From an uncultured Clostridia bacterium (GTDB lineage Bacteria > Bacillota > Clostridia > TANB77 > CAG-508), in assembly GCA_934121885.1 (NCBI GenBank), contig CAKOVH010000007.1, positions 1 through 64,000 of the forward strand: a stretch of DNA of 64,000 bases, given 5' to 3'. The notes beneath the pieces are model-generated. The model saw only the letters and a program-made list of their open reading frames with translations, was not told the DNA's origin and searched no databases. The position numbers and the translations under genes are program-made. Each line of letters begins with the position of its first letter. Position 1 is the stretch's first letter. Positions 37,992 through 47,129 of the stretch are shown here, one piece after another.

Positions 37992-38801
37992 TTAATTTAA
38001 TACATCTGGTATTTCTTTTCTTAATTTTCTATACGCCCATATAGCAAAAATCATAATAACTAAGAACACAATTAAGAAACAAATCAACTTTTCAGGTTCT
38101 TGCCAAAACCATATTTTATTAATAAAACAATTTCTATATCCTTCTACTAAATAAGTTACTGGATTAAACATTAATACTTTTTTTATCCAGCCAATGTGTA
38201 AGCTATTTACATTCCATAGTATTCCTGATAACCAAAAAAGAGCTGTTATAAAGGATTTTATTAAGTTTGATACATCTTTGCTCATAGATGATAATAATGA
38301 AGCAAATAATGAAAAAGCAATAAAAAATCCTACATTTAGTAAAACATAAAATGGAAGTTGAATTAAGTATATATCTGGTGGATACTTCATTGCTATAAAT
38401 ATTATAGTTGTAACAACTAACAGTATTACATGAACAATTAGTTTTGAAATACTTATAAATGTTGGTATAGTAGAGATTGGGAATTTCATTTTTGTTACTA
38501 AATAGCTATACTTTCTAATTGAATCAGTTCCTTGTGTTAGCATATCACTTATATAAAACCATGGCATCATTCCAGATATTAGCCATAAGAAAAATGGAAA
38601 ACCATTCACATCTTTTCCTGCACGTAGTCCTATTGTAAATGCAAACCAATAAACAAATATTGTAACTGCTGGTTTAATAACAGCCCAAGCCCATCCCAAA
38701 GCAGAGCCTCTGTATGTTTTTACTAAATCAGCTTTTGCAAGTTTAAATATTTGTTGTCTATATGTAATATGATCTTTTATTATCTCCTTAAAACTGTTCA
38801 C
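37992..38801 (-). CDS. tagG: teichoic acid export permease TagG-like
   Basis: 269 residues with six helices. DLVKTYRGSALGWAWAVIKP is the TagG/Wzm signature, followed by PWFYISDML and WLSGILWNV. It exports the finished polymer on its lipid carrier together with TagH. Confidence 0.92.
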   Translation of the reverse strand: MNSFKEIIKDHITYRQQIFKLAKADLVKTYRGSALGWAWAVIKPAVTIFVYWFAFTIGLRAGKDVNGFPFFLWLISGMMPWFYISDMLTQGTDSIRKYSYLVTKMKFPISTIPTFISISKLIVHVILLVVTTIIFIAMKYPPDIYLIQLPFYVLLNVGFFIAFSLFASLLSSMSKDVSNLIKSFITALFWLSGILWNVNSLHIGWIKKVLMFNPVTYLVEGYRNCFINKIWFWQEPEKLICFLIVFLVIMIFAIWAYRKLRKEIPDVLN

Positions 38802-38830
38802 TTATATTTCCTCCATATTTTGCTTTCTTA

Positions 38831-39277
38831 CTATTTTTCTTTTTTAGTTGGTTCTGGAATTTGATTTACGCCATTAGTTGGTTCTTGTAAACCTAAATCT
38901 CTTTTTATTTGTGTAGTTGATATTCCTTCTGTTCTATCTAAATATACTAATTCACAATAATCTTTTAAATAGTCAAATCTGTCACTTCCAGCCCAATCAC
39001 TTCCCATTACTACAATATCGACATCATATTTTTGTACATCTGCAATTTTTTGTTCCCATCTTTCTTCGGGAATTACTAAATCAACATATCTAATTGCTTC
39101 TAGCATTTGTTTTCTTGTTTCATAACTATGATATGCTTTTTTTCCTTTTATTTCGTTAAACTCATCTGTTGATAAAGCTACTATTAAATAGTCTCCTAAT
39201 GCCTTTGCTCTTTTTAGCAATCTAATATGTCCATAATGTAATAAATCAAATGTACCATATGTTAATACTCTTTTCAT
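38831..39277 (-). CDS. tagD: glycerol-3-phosphate cytidylyltransferase
   Basis: 148 residues. It starts MKRVLTYGTFDLLHYGHIRL with the HxGH nucleotidyltransferase motif and closes with RTEGISTTQIK, the second signature of the family. It makes CDP-glycerol, the donor for the three transferases encoded upstream. A short acidic and proline tail (residues 133-148) is extra compared with Bacillus TagD. Confidence 0.94.
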   Translation of the reverse strand: MKRVLTYGTFDLLHYGHIRLLKRAKALGDYLIVALSTDEFNEIKGKKAYHSYETRKQMLEAIRYVDLVIPEERWEQKIADVQKYDVDIVVMGSDWAGSDRFDYLKDYCELVYLDRTEGISTTQIKRDLGLQEPTNGVNQIPEPTKKEK

Positions 39278-39293
39278 ATAAAAACCTCACTTA

Positions 39294-41720
39294 TTATTTT
39301 AATATTTTTTCAAATTCTTTTAATGCATTTTTGTTAAATTCATTTGCATCAAATTTATTTAAATTATCTAATTTTCCTGCTTTGAAGTCATTCATTCCTT
39401 GTAATATACCATCTTTACTATCTTCTACTAAATACCCATATCCACCTTTTTCTAAGAATTCCTTTGGACCTGGAATTTTAGTACTTATTACCTTTTTTTC
39501 TAAAATTAAGGCTTCCATAATTGTCATAGGTAAACCTTCATAGTATGAAGATAGTATAAACACATCACTCATATTTAATATTGGATAAGGATTATTAATT
39601 GACATTATAAGTACAATATGTGAATTATTAGACTTTTCTATAAATTCCTTTATTTCATCATATTGTTTACCATAACCACCTATTAGTATTAAGTATGTAT
39701 TTTCATTTTGTTTTTGGTATTCTATAAAAGCTTCTATTAACCTTTTTTGTCCTTTTTCTGGTGAAAATCGAGCTATATTTATAAATTTATCATAATTTTT
39801 ATTATTCAAAATTTCAGTTAATTTTTTTTCACTAATGTTTGCTATTGTACTTTCCTCAAATTTAATTTTTTCTTGTGCTCTTTTCTTAATAACTTCAACG
39901 TTATTAAGGTTATGTGCGACCACAACTTTATCTGCATCTACATTTGGATCATATTCTAATACTTCTTGCTTTGAATTTTCTCTAACCACTACAATTTTGT
40001 CAAAGTGTTCTAAAGCCTGTTTATGCGATTTTTCATGAAAATTTCTTTTAAGATTAGCTTCTTTTTTCATGTCATTATGAACATAAATAACCTTTTTTGC
40101 ATCCATTTCATCCATTAGATGTATCATACCTTTTTCATAACCTGTATAATGAATTGCATAATCAATCTTTAATGTAGGATATAAACGTTTTAATTCTCTT
40201 TTATAAATATTCTTAAACTTCTTTTCCCATCCAGGAAGTTTTATTCCATATGAAAAATACACTACTTGATAAAAAATTTCATTCCAAGTTGTATCTTTTC
40301 CTCCTTGGATTGGTATATATATTGCTTTATCTTTAAACTCATTAATTGTTTCTTTATTTTTCTCTACTCTATTTTTATAAAAAGTTAAAATATAATTATA
40401 GTCTTCCTTATTAACATTATTTATAATTCCCTTTAATGCTGTTGTAATACCATTTTTAGCTAATCCACCTGCAAATATTAGTACATTCTTTTTATTATTT
40501 TTTAATGATTTACCTTCTATTATTTTTAATTTTTCACTATTCTTTTTTTCAAACACGTAATCAAATACATTTTTAATGGTATCTTTATTATCATATTTTG
40601 TATATTCTTCTTGAAATTCTTTATAATTAGAAAATTCATCTATATTTTTTATTTCTTTTATTACTTCATCAACCTTTGTAACAATATTAAATGGTAATTT
40701 ATCATAATCAAGATACATACCTCTATCTCTTAAGTATTCTTCTTTATCATAAGCATATAAAATTATTTTTTTACCTGTATTTGCATAATCAAAGAACACA
40801 CTTGAATAATCTGTTATTAAACAATCCGCAATATTTAAAAATTCATATGTTTCATATTCTTTAGGAAATGTTTTTATTTTATTGAACATAGAATAGTCAA
40901 TCATACTTTCGGTATAGTTATGAAGTTTTACATACATTATTGTATTTTCATCTAAGTTTTCATCTATTCGTTTTAAATCATTTATAATCTGTAAATTTTG
41001 TTCTTCATTTTTTTTATCTATTAAAATTCCTCTCCAAGTTGGCATATATACTATAACTTTTTTATTTTCAATATTATATTTTTGTTTTATTTCTTTTTTT
41101 GATGCCTCATTAAAAAAGGCTGAATTTCTTGGATAACCTGATATTACATATTCTCCATTATATAGATTATCTAACATATAGTCATCTTTCATATGCTTGT
41201 ATGTAAACTCATTTGGGTATATTAAATAATCTGACATCAAAAAGTTTCTTTGGGAATTTCCTAGCTCATTTGGAGCACTTTTTATGTTTCTTCCCATAGC
41301 TTTTAATGGGGTTCCATGCCATGTATTTATATATATTTGTCCTTCTTTTTTTATAAAATACGTAGGGAATGTTGCATTATTTATTAAAAACTTAGATTGC
41401 GCTAATAGTCTGCAATATTTTCTTGAATGTATTGAAATAACATTTACATTTTTCATTCCATAATTAGAAAGAAATTTCTTGGTTGTTTTTATTTTATTTT
41501 TTTCAACTGCCACATACTTATTAAACATATCATATTTTTTTCTACTACACATTTCTTTTAATAGGTAAAATACATTGCCAGATATACTGCTTCCTTCATA
41601 TGACTGAAATAAAGCTTCATTTTCATTTACCTTTAATTTTTCATAGTATTTTGTATATGTAATTTTTGCTCTTGACCCCTTATTTATCAAAAACTTACAT
41701 ATTCTTTTAATTTTTTTCAC
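39294..41720 (-). CDS. fusion: CDP-glycerol glycerophosphotransferase plus GT4 glycosyltransferase
   Basis: 808 residues, start GTG. Residues about 60-390 are a TagB/TagF-type domain: INTWHGTPLKAMGRNI and DCLITDYSSVFFDYA. Residues about 415-808 are a family 4 glycosyltransferase: FINIARFSPEKGQKRLIEAF, YLILIGGYG and SSYYEGLPMTIMEAL with the EX7E-like end. One chain could thus add glycerol phosphate and a sugar to the teichoic acid. The gene sits between tagD and two further glycerophosphotransferases with gaps of 16-18 bp, so it belongs to the teichoic acid operon. Confidence 0.9.
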   Translation of the reverse strand: MKKIKRICKFLINKGSRAKITYTKYYEKLKVNENEALFQSYEGSSISGNVFYLLKEMCSRKKYDMFNKYVAVEKNKIKTTKKFLSNYGMKNVNVISIHSRKYCRLLAQSKFLINNATFPTYFIKKEGQIYINTWHGTPLKAMGRNIKSAPNELGNSQRNFLMSDYLIYPNEFTYKHMKDDYMLDNLYNGEYVISGYPRNSAFFNEASKKEIKQKYNIENKKVIVYMPTWRGILIDKKNEEQNLQIINDLKRIDENLDENTIMYVKLHNYTESMIDYSMFNKIKTFPKEYETYEFLNIADCLITDYSSVFFDYANTGKKIILYAYDKEEYLRDRGMYLDYDKLPFNIVTKVDEVIKEIKNIDEFSNYKEFQEEYTKYDNKDTIKNVFDYVFEKKNSEKLKIIEGKSLKNNKKNVLIFAGGLAKNGITTALKGIINNVNKEDYNYILTFYKNRVEKNKETINEFKDKAIYIPIQGGKDTTWNEIFYQVVYFSYGIKLPGWEKKFKNIYKRELKRLYPTLKIDYAIHYTGYEKGMIHLMDEMDAKKVIYVHNDMKKEANLKRNFHEKSHKQALEHFDKIVVVRENSKQEVLEYDPNVDADKVVVAHNLNNVEVIKKRAQEKIKFEESTIANISEKKLTEILNNKNYDKFINIARFSPEKGQKRLIEAFIEYQKQNENTYLILIGGYGKQYDEIKEFIEKSNNSHIVLIMSINNPYPILNMSDVFILSSYYEGLPMTIMEALILEKKVISTKIPGPKEFLEKGGYGYLVEDSKDGILQGMNDFKAGKLDNLNKFDANEFNKNALKEFEKILK

Positions 41721-41738
41721 TTTTTGCCACTTTCCTTT

Positions 41739-42995
41739 CTAGCATTTTATTAGTTTTTCAACTACTCTTTTAGCAGCTTGTCCATCATCAAGATAATTAA
41801 ACTTTTCATTAAATTTTTGATATTTTTCATCATATATGAATTCTTTCGTATTATCAATAGCTTCTATAAGTTCTGTTTCTGTTTTAGTTATTTTTCCTGG
41901 TAATTCTTTAATATCAATATAAAATCCTCTTAGTTCATCTCTATATTCCTCAAAATCATACATATAGAATACTATTGGTCTTTTCAAATTTGCATAATCA
42001 AAAAATACACTAGAGTAATCTGTTATAAGCATATCTGATATTATATATAGTTCATTTATATCATCAACACTTGAAACATCATATATAAATCCTTTATATT
42101 TTTCAAAATCAAATGAGTTAGCAACTAAATAATGAGCCCTAAATAAAATTATATAATCATTTTGTAATTTTTCCTTTAGTAAATCAAAGTTTACTTCTGT
42201 TTTATATGTATAGCCCATATTAGAATTATGTTGGTTGTCTCTCCAAGTTGGTGCATAAAGAATTACTTTTTTTCCACTTGGTATATTTAATTTTTCCTTT
42301 ACTTTTATTACATCTTCTGTTTTAAAATTATATAAAAAATCATTTCTAGGATATCCTTCTTCTATAAAACAACTTTCTTTTCCAAGCATTTTCAAGTTCC
42401 ATGCAGAAGTAAATTTTTCAGTTGCAAATTTTGAAGGAGATATAAAAAAATTAAACCTTTGGGCTTCTTTTATGTATCTTTTATGTATTTCTTCTTCCGA
42501 ATTCATTGCATTTATTGTGTTCTTTAGGTCGCATCCTAACTTTTTTAATGGAGTTCCATGCCAGCACTGAACATATACCTGATTTTTTTTAGGTTTTATA
42601 TATATATCTAATATGCTATTTACTATCCAGTATTTTGACTTTGCCAAACCTTGTTTAAATTCCTTACTTCTTTGTTTTACAACCTTTGTATTTTTATTTT
42701 CAGTAAGAAAACTATATTTCTCAGGTTCTTTAAATGACCATATATATTTATAATCATTGTATTTATCGTTTGATATCATATATTCGTAAATTGCTTTAGG
42801 ACTACATGCATATTCTCTACCTTGGAAAGATGAAAAAAATATTGTTTTATCATCTACTTTTATACCAAATGTATGTATTTTCATTGCTGTTTTTCTTTTA
42901 ATATCCATTAATTTTCTAATGATTTTTCTTAATAATACATTGTTTTTACTTACATCAATTATTTTTGATTTAAATGTATTATTTTTTAACTCCAT
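41739..42995 (-). CDS. CDP-glycerol glycerophosphotransferase family protein
   Basis: 418 residues. WHGTPLKKLGCDLKNTINAM and DMLITDYSSVFFDYANLKRP are the catalytic signatures of the Glyphos_transf (TagB/TagF) family. It transfers glycerol phosphate from CDP-glycerol to a lipid-linked acceptor at the inner membrane face. Whether it primes or polymerises cannot be told. One base separates it from the next upstream gene. Confidence 0.92.
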   Translation of the reverse strand: MELKNNTFKSKIIDVSKNNVLLRKIIRKLMDIKRKTAMKIHTFGIKVDDKTIFFSSFQGREYACSPKAIYEYMISNDKYNDYKYIWSFKEPEKYSFLTENKNTKVVKQRSKEFKQGLAKSKYWIVNSILDIYIKPKKNQVYVQCWHGTPLKKLGCDLKNTINAMNSEEEIHKRYIKEAQRFNFFISPSKFATEKFTSAWNLKMLGKESCFIEEGYPRNDFLYNFKTEDVIKVKEKLNIPSGKKVILYAPTWRDNQHNSNMGYTYKTEVNFDLLKEKLQNDYIILFRAHYLVANSFDFEKYKGFIYDVSSVDDINELYIISDMLITDYSSVFFDYANLKRPIVFYMYDFEEYRDELRGFYIDIKELPGKITKTETELIEAIDNTKEFIYDEKYQKFNEKFNYLDDGQAAKRVVEKLIKC

Positions 42996-42996
42996 A

Positions 42997-44133
42997 TTAT
43001 TCCTCCATTAACTTCTTTATAAAATCAACAATTCTTTTTGAATTATTAGTATCTACTGTTTGTACATATTTATCTCTAAATTTTTTTAAGTCTTCAAAAT
43101 TATAATTATCTTCTTGTATATTTTTTATAATATCATCTACATTTGAAAATGTATAATTGGGCATTTCCTCTCTTAAAGTTACATTTAACCCTCTATCCAT
43201 TTTATAATCTTGAATATCATATAAATAGAAGTATAATTGTTTATTATCCAGTATACTTGTTTCAAGTGATAATGCTGAATAATCTGTTATAACATAATCT
43301 GCTATTTTTAGTAAGTCAAACGTTGAATACTTGTTATTTATTGTATATTTACTATCTACTATTGTTTTATCTAGTGGGTGAAGCTTAATAATTAAATTAT
43401 ATTCATCTGTATTTACAGAATTTATTAAATCATATATATGAACACTCTTTCCTTGTCTAAAAGTTGGTACATATAAAATTGTCTTTTTTTCTTTCAAGTT
43501 TGGATAATCTTTATATAAATTCTCTATTTTTTTATTGATTTTCTCATCTTTTCCTAAAAGATAGTCAATTCTTGGCATTCCTAACTTTAAAATTTTACTT
43601 TCATCTACGCCAAATCCTTGCTTATAAAATTCTCTTGTTGCATCACTTGCGCATAAAACATAATCATAATTTTGATGCATTTTCATTATCTTAGATATTT
43701 CACTTTTGCTACCTTCTTTTTTGTCAATTACTTGTTTTCCAAATTGTTTAATTGCTCCTAATGAATGCCATATTTGGATAATTTTCAAATCCTTTTTATG
43801 TTTTAGACAACTTATTGGAATTGAATATCCGTCAATAATACATACCTTAGAGGTTGATATATGATATAGGCATATTATTAAAAAAAAGCAATACTTAATT
43901 CTTCCTATAATGTTTTTTGGTACTTCTTTGCAAAGTACTTTTACTTTTATATTTTTATCTTGATTTGAAAATTCATCTAAAAGCATTTTAAAGTCAATAT
44001 TTATATCGTTTGATTGTCTACTAAGCATAGTAATTTTATTTTTTTGTATTGGAAAAAATTTTATAAAAAAATATACAAAACTCATTCCAAAACGTTCTAT
44101 ATATAAAATTATACTTAAAAAAAATTTTTTCAT
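42997..44133 (-). CDS. CDP-glycerol glycerophosphotransferase family protein
   Basis: 378 residues. A short hydrophobic N-terminus (about 5-25) is followed by IIQIWHSLGAIKQFGKQVID and DYVITDYSALSLETSI, the family signatures in a more divergent form (WHSLG in place of WHGTP). First of the three transferase genes and first gene of the teichoic acid operon. The WHSLGAIKQFG form is seen in TarL/TagB-like relatives, so it may be the priming enzyme (inference). Confidence 0.88.
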   Translation of the reverse strand: MKKFFLSIILYIERFGMSFVYFFIKFFPIQKNKITMLSRQSNDINIDFKMLLDEFSNQDKNIKVKVLCKEVPKNIIGRIKYCFFLIICLYHISTSKVCIIDGYSIPISCLKHKKDLKIIQIWHSLGAIKQFGKQVIDKKEGSKSEISKIMKMHQNYDYVLCASDATREFYKQGFGVDESKILKLGMPRIDYLLGKDEKINKKIENLYKDYPNLKEKKTILYVPTFRQGKSVHIYDLINSVNTDEYNLIIKLHPLDKTIVDSKYTINNKYSTFDLLKIADYVITDYSALSLETSILDNKQLYFYLYDIQDYKMDRGLNVTLREEMPNYTFSNVDDIIKNIQEDNYNFEDLKKFRDKYVQTVDTNNSKRIVDFIKKLMEE

Positions 44134-44321
44134 TTTTACTTTCCTTTTAAATAAAATAATAATGCTACTATAAAACTATTTATAGTAGTATAATATTATC
44201 ATTATTTCGTTTTTGTTGCAAGCTTTTTCCCCCATATTAATAATAAAACACAAAAGAAGGCATGCAATTAATGCACACCTTACTTTTTTTAGCCTTCGTA
44301 GGCTTTCTTACCCTTTATTTT

Positions 44322-46004
44322 TTACTTTTCCCCTTCTAAATCTTCCATTTTCTGTTTTTCGTTTTCGTAAATATATTTGCCTTCTCTTAATTTTTTTCTT
44401 ACATCATCTGCCTTTATGCTTTTTATCGAAACATCTTCTGAGTCAAAAATATAAAATTTGTTTTTCTCCTCAGTTTTAGTTCTTATTAAAACTTTTCTTT
44501 CATAATAGACTTTTCCATCTCTTTGCATTCTTTCTCCTAAGAACGATTTTTGTATATTTTCTCCAAAATAATTTATATGTCTCAGCAAAAGAAAAAATTG
44601 CACAGCTTCACTTCCGTCTATACCTTTTTCTTTTAACATTTCTATAAATTTATCCATCTTTTCTTCAAAATTTATTTTGTCTGGTTTTGGTAATTGCTGT
44701 AATATTCCAGTATAATAATCTATGTTCATGCTTTTTTCTTTATATACATTTTGGTATGCTTTTTTTAAAGCATCTGGAATAATATTTCCTTTGTCAGATA
44801 TAATATATATTCCTTCAAATTCTATTCCATTTTTTGCTTTTGCTAAATCATTTGTTGCAAGTGATCTTCCATTTATTGGCTCAAGCATTAATGAAACTTT
44901 ATCTGTATAAAATCCTGTTAAAAAATGCCCTTTATTTATTCCTCTGCTTATTATTACAGCTTCTATGTCTCCATCCATACTATTTATAAATTTTGCAAAT
45001 ATTCTTGCAAAATCATAACATGTTATCTTGCTTTCTGGTTTAATTCTCTCTAAATTTTCTTTATCAAATTTGCTACTATATTTATTCTCTTTTGTTTTAT
45101 TTCTATAATAGTATCCTTCATCATACTTTAATATTATACAAAGCGTACAATAGATATGCATTGCCTTTTCTTCAATTGTTAAACCTTTAGGCATTTTATC
45201 ATAAACACATTTATAAAGTTCCTCGTTTATTTTCCACTCTGGCTCTTGTCCTTTATGTATTGCTTCATCTGTTGGATCTCCTAAAATGCCAATTTCTTTA
45301 AACTCATATCTTGGATTAGTATACCTATCTAAATTATAGTTCTGAGCTATTTTTCTAAAAATGCTCTTATACTCATCTAAGTTTTCTACGTAAAAATCTA
45401 AAGAAATTTCATTTTCATTATTTACAATTTGTGTAGGACTTGGAGAGCCAAAAATTCTTCCAAAATTTTTTAGATAATCCTTTATTTCAACAATTTTTCC
45501 ATCAATTGAAAATGTTTCTTTGTTTTCTTCATAATTCATAAATTTGATTAACAATTCTTGATTTTGCACAATTTCAAACAATTTACTTACAAGTTCGTAA
45601 CTTACATTATATTTCTTTTGATAATACTTTTTAAATGCTGTTAAATCTCTCGTTGATAGTAACTGACTTATTCTTACCGCTTCTTCCGAATCTTTTGGAA
45701 ATGTCTTTTGAACTCTCTCTGCTATTTGTAATATTTCAGAGGTATAATATTTTTTTCCTCCATAATATCCTCTTCCAATGTAGTAATGTGAACTGTCAAA
45801 GCTTTCTTCTAATCCAATTTGCATTTTGTTTTCTGGAGATTCACATTGATCGTTTACATAGTAAAAGCGGATAGTTTCTAATTGCTTTTTACTTACTTTT
45901 AACTTTTCTAATATTGTTTCAAATTCACTTTGCTCCATACTTAATATTGTGTTAACTCCGTCTAATACTCTTCCATTTTGGTTCTCTTTGGAAACTATAT
46001 TCAT
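44322..46004 (-). CDS. uncharacterised protein, possible transglutaminase-like fold
   Basis: 560 residues, no signal peptide or membrane helix. Not a family I can name. The middle part (about residues 275-430) reads like a transglutaminase-like cysteine enzyme: a helix MHIYCTLCIILKYDEGYYYR, then KITCYDFARIFAKFINSM with the candidate nucleophile cysteine, GHFLTGFYTDK with the candidate histidine and a following LEPINGRS. The N-terminal 250 residues and C-terminal 130 show no motif I recognise. It stands between the teichoic acid operon and ppaC. AAGGAG precedes the start. Confidence 0.5.
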   Translation of the reverse strand: MNIVSKENQNGRVLDGVNTILSMEQSEFETILEKLKVSKKQLETIRFYYVNDQCESPENKMQIGLEESFDSSHYYIGRGYYGGKKYYTSEILQIAERVQKTFPKDSEEAVRISQLLSTRDLTAFKKYYQKKYNVSYELVSKLFEIVQNQELLIKFMNYEENKETFSIDGKIVEIKDYLKNFGRIFGSPSPTQIVNNENEISLDFYVENLDEYKSIFRKIAQNYNLDRYTNPRYEFKEIGILGDPTDEAIHKGQEPEWKINEELYKCVYDKMPKGLTIEEKAMHIYCTLCIILKYDEGYYYRNKTKENKYSSKFDKENLERIKPESKITCYDFARIFAKFINSMDGDIEAVIISRGINKGHFLTGFYTDKVSLMLEPINGRSLATNDLAKAKNGIEFEGIYIISDKGNIIPDALKKAYQNVYKEKSMNIDYYTGILQQLPKPDKINFEEKMDKFIEMLKEKGIDGSEAVQFFLLLRHINYFGENIQKSFLGERMQRDGKVYYERKVLIRTKTEEKNKFYIFDSEDVSIKSIKADDVRKKLREGKYIYENEKQKMEDLEGEK

Positions 46005-46074
46005 AAATTAAGACTCCTTGTTAATCGTTTTATTAATTTCCTTTATTTTACATCCTTTTTATGTTTTACGCAAG

Positions 46075-46110
46075 AAAAAAGAGATTAAAACCTAAGCTTT
46101 AACCTCTTTT
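46075..46110 (-). terminator. intrinsic terminator after ppaC
   Basis: AAAGAGATTAAA and TTTAACCTCTTT form an imperfect stem; T tract on the minus strand. Confidence 0.7.
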
Positions 46111-46116
46111 ATATTA

Positions 46117-47040
46117 TTAATCAATTGTTTCTAATAATTTTGGTAATACTTGTTTCTTTCTTGAAACAACTCCATCTAATACTGCTGTATTATTAAATAA
46201 TTTTGTATTATATGCTTTTTCAAATATATCTTTTTTGTTTCCTAAAACAATTGCTTTTGATGATGCATTTAAAATATCTGTTACCATAAATACATAGCAA
46301 TCTAAATTATTGTTTACTATTTCGCTTGCAATAGCAGTTTCTAATTCGTTTTGTTTTTCTAAAACACTATCTACATCTGCACTGTTAATTTGAGATATTA
46401 CAAATTTTACTCCATTTTTATCAAATGGTTTTGAATCTGTATTAATTATTTGTTCTGCTGTATATCCATCTAAGTTTGTTCCTGCTTTTAACATTCTATA
46501 TCCATAATCATACATATCAATTCCAGCAATATCTGATAATTTACCAGCAATGAATTTATCTTGTTCTGTAGATGTTGGTGATTTAAATAATAATGTGTCT
46601 GATACTATAGCACTTAGCATAATACCAGCCATTTCTGGTGTAATACTTACTTCATTTTGTTTATATAATTTGTAAAGAATTGTAGATGTACATCCTACTG
46701 GTTCTGCCATACAAAATACTGGATTTGTTGTTTGTAGGTTTAATCTATGGTGGTCTACAATCATTTTAATATTTGCATTTTCTATTCCGTCTGCACTTTG
46801 AGAAAATTCATTTGAATCTACCATTATTACATTATCTTTTTCTGTAACTTTCTCTAAATATTCTGGTTCTTTCATTCCAAATGTTTTTAGTGCGAAATCT
46901 GTTTCTCTATTTACATTTCCAAGTCTAAAACTTTCTGAATAACTACCAATATTAGTTTGTAAATTTGCCATTGAAATCGCTGATGCGATTGAGTCTGTAT
47001 CAGGTTTTTTGTGTCCAAAAACTAAATTCATATTATCCAT
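46117..47040 (-). CDS. ppaC: manganese-dependent inorganic pyrophosphatase (family II)
   Basis: 307 residues, the normal length of the CBS-free form. DHH superfamily motifs: FGHKKPDTDS (H10, D14, D16), MIVDHHRLN and SDTLLFKSPT, and the C-terminal DHHA2 domain with SRKKQVLP, where the basic residues bind the substrate. It hydrolyses pyrophosphate in the cytoplasm. AAGGAG lies 8 nt before the ATG. Confidence 0.95.
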   Translation of the reverse strand: MDNMNLVFGHKKPDTDSIASAISMANLQTNIGSYSESFRLGNVNRETDFALKTFGMKEPEYLEKVTEKDNVIMVDSNEFSQSADGIENANIKMIVDHHRLNLQTTNPVFCMAEPVGCTSTILYKLYKQNEVSITPEMAGIMLSAIVSDTLLFKSPTSTEQDKFIAGKLSDIAGIDMYDYGYRMLKAGTNLDGYTAEQIINTDSKPFDKNGVKFVISQINSADVDSVLEKQNELETAIASEIVNNNLDCYVFMVTDILNASSKAIVLGNKKDIFEKAYNTKLFNNTAVLDGVVSRKKQVLPKLLETID

Positions 47041-47129
47041 ATTTTAATCTCCTTTTTACTATATATATTTTATCTTTTTGTTTTCTCAACTACTTTATTA
47101 TAACATAAATTACATAAATAGTCAATAAT

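Noticed and set aside
44250..44320. Hairpin AGCCT/AGGCT as a terminator for the gene at 44322
   Set aside because: The T-rich side points to the plus strand, where no gene ends; its role is unclear.
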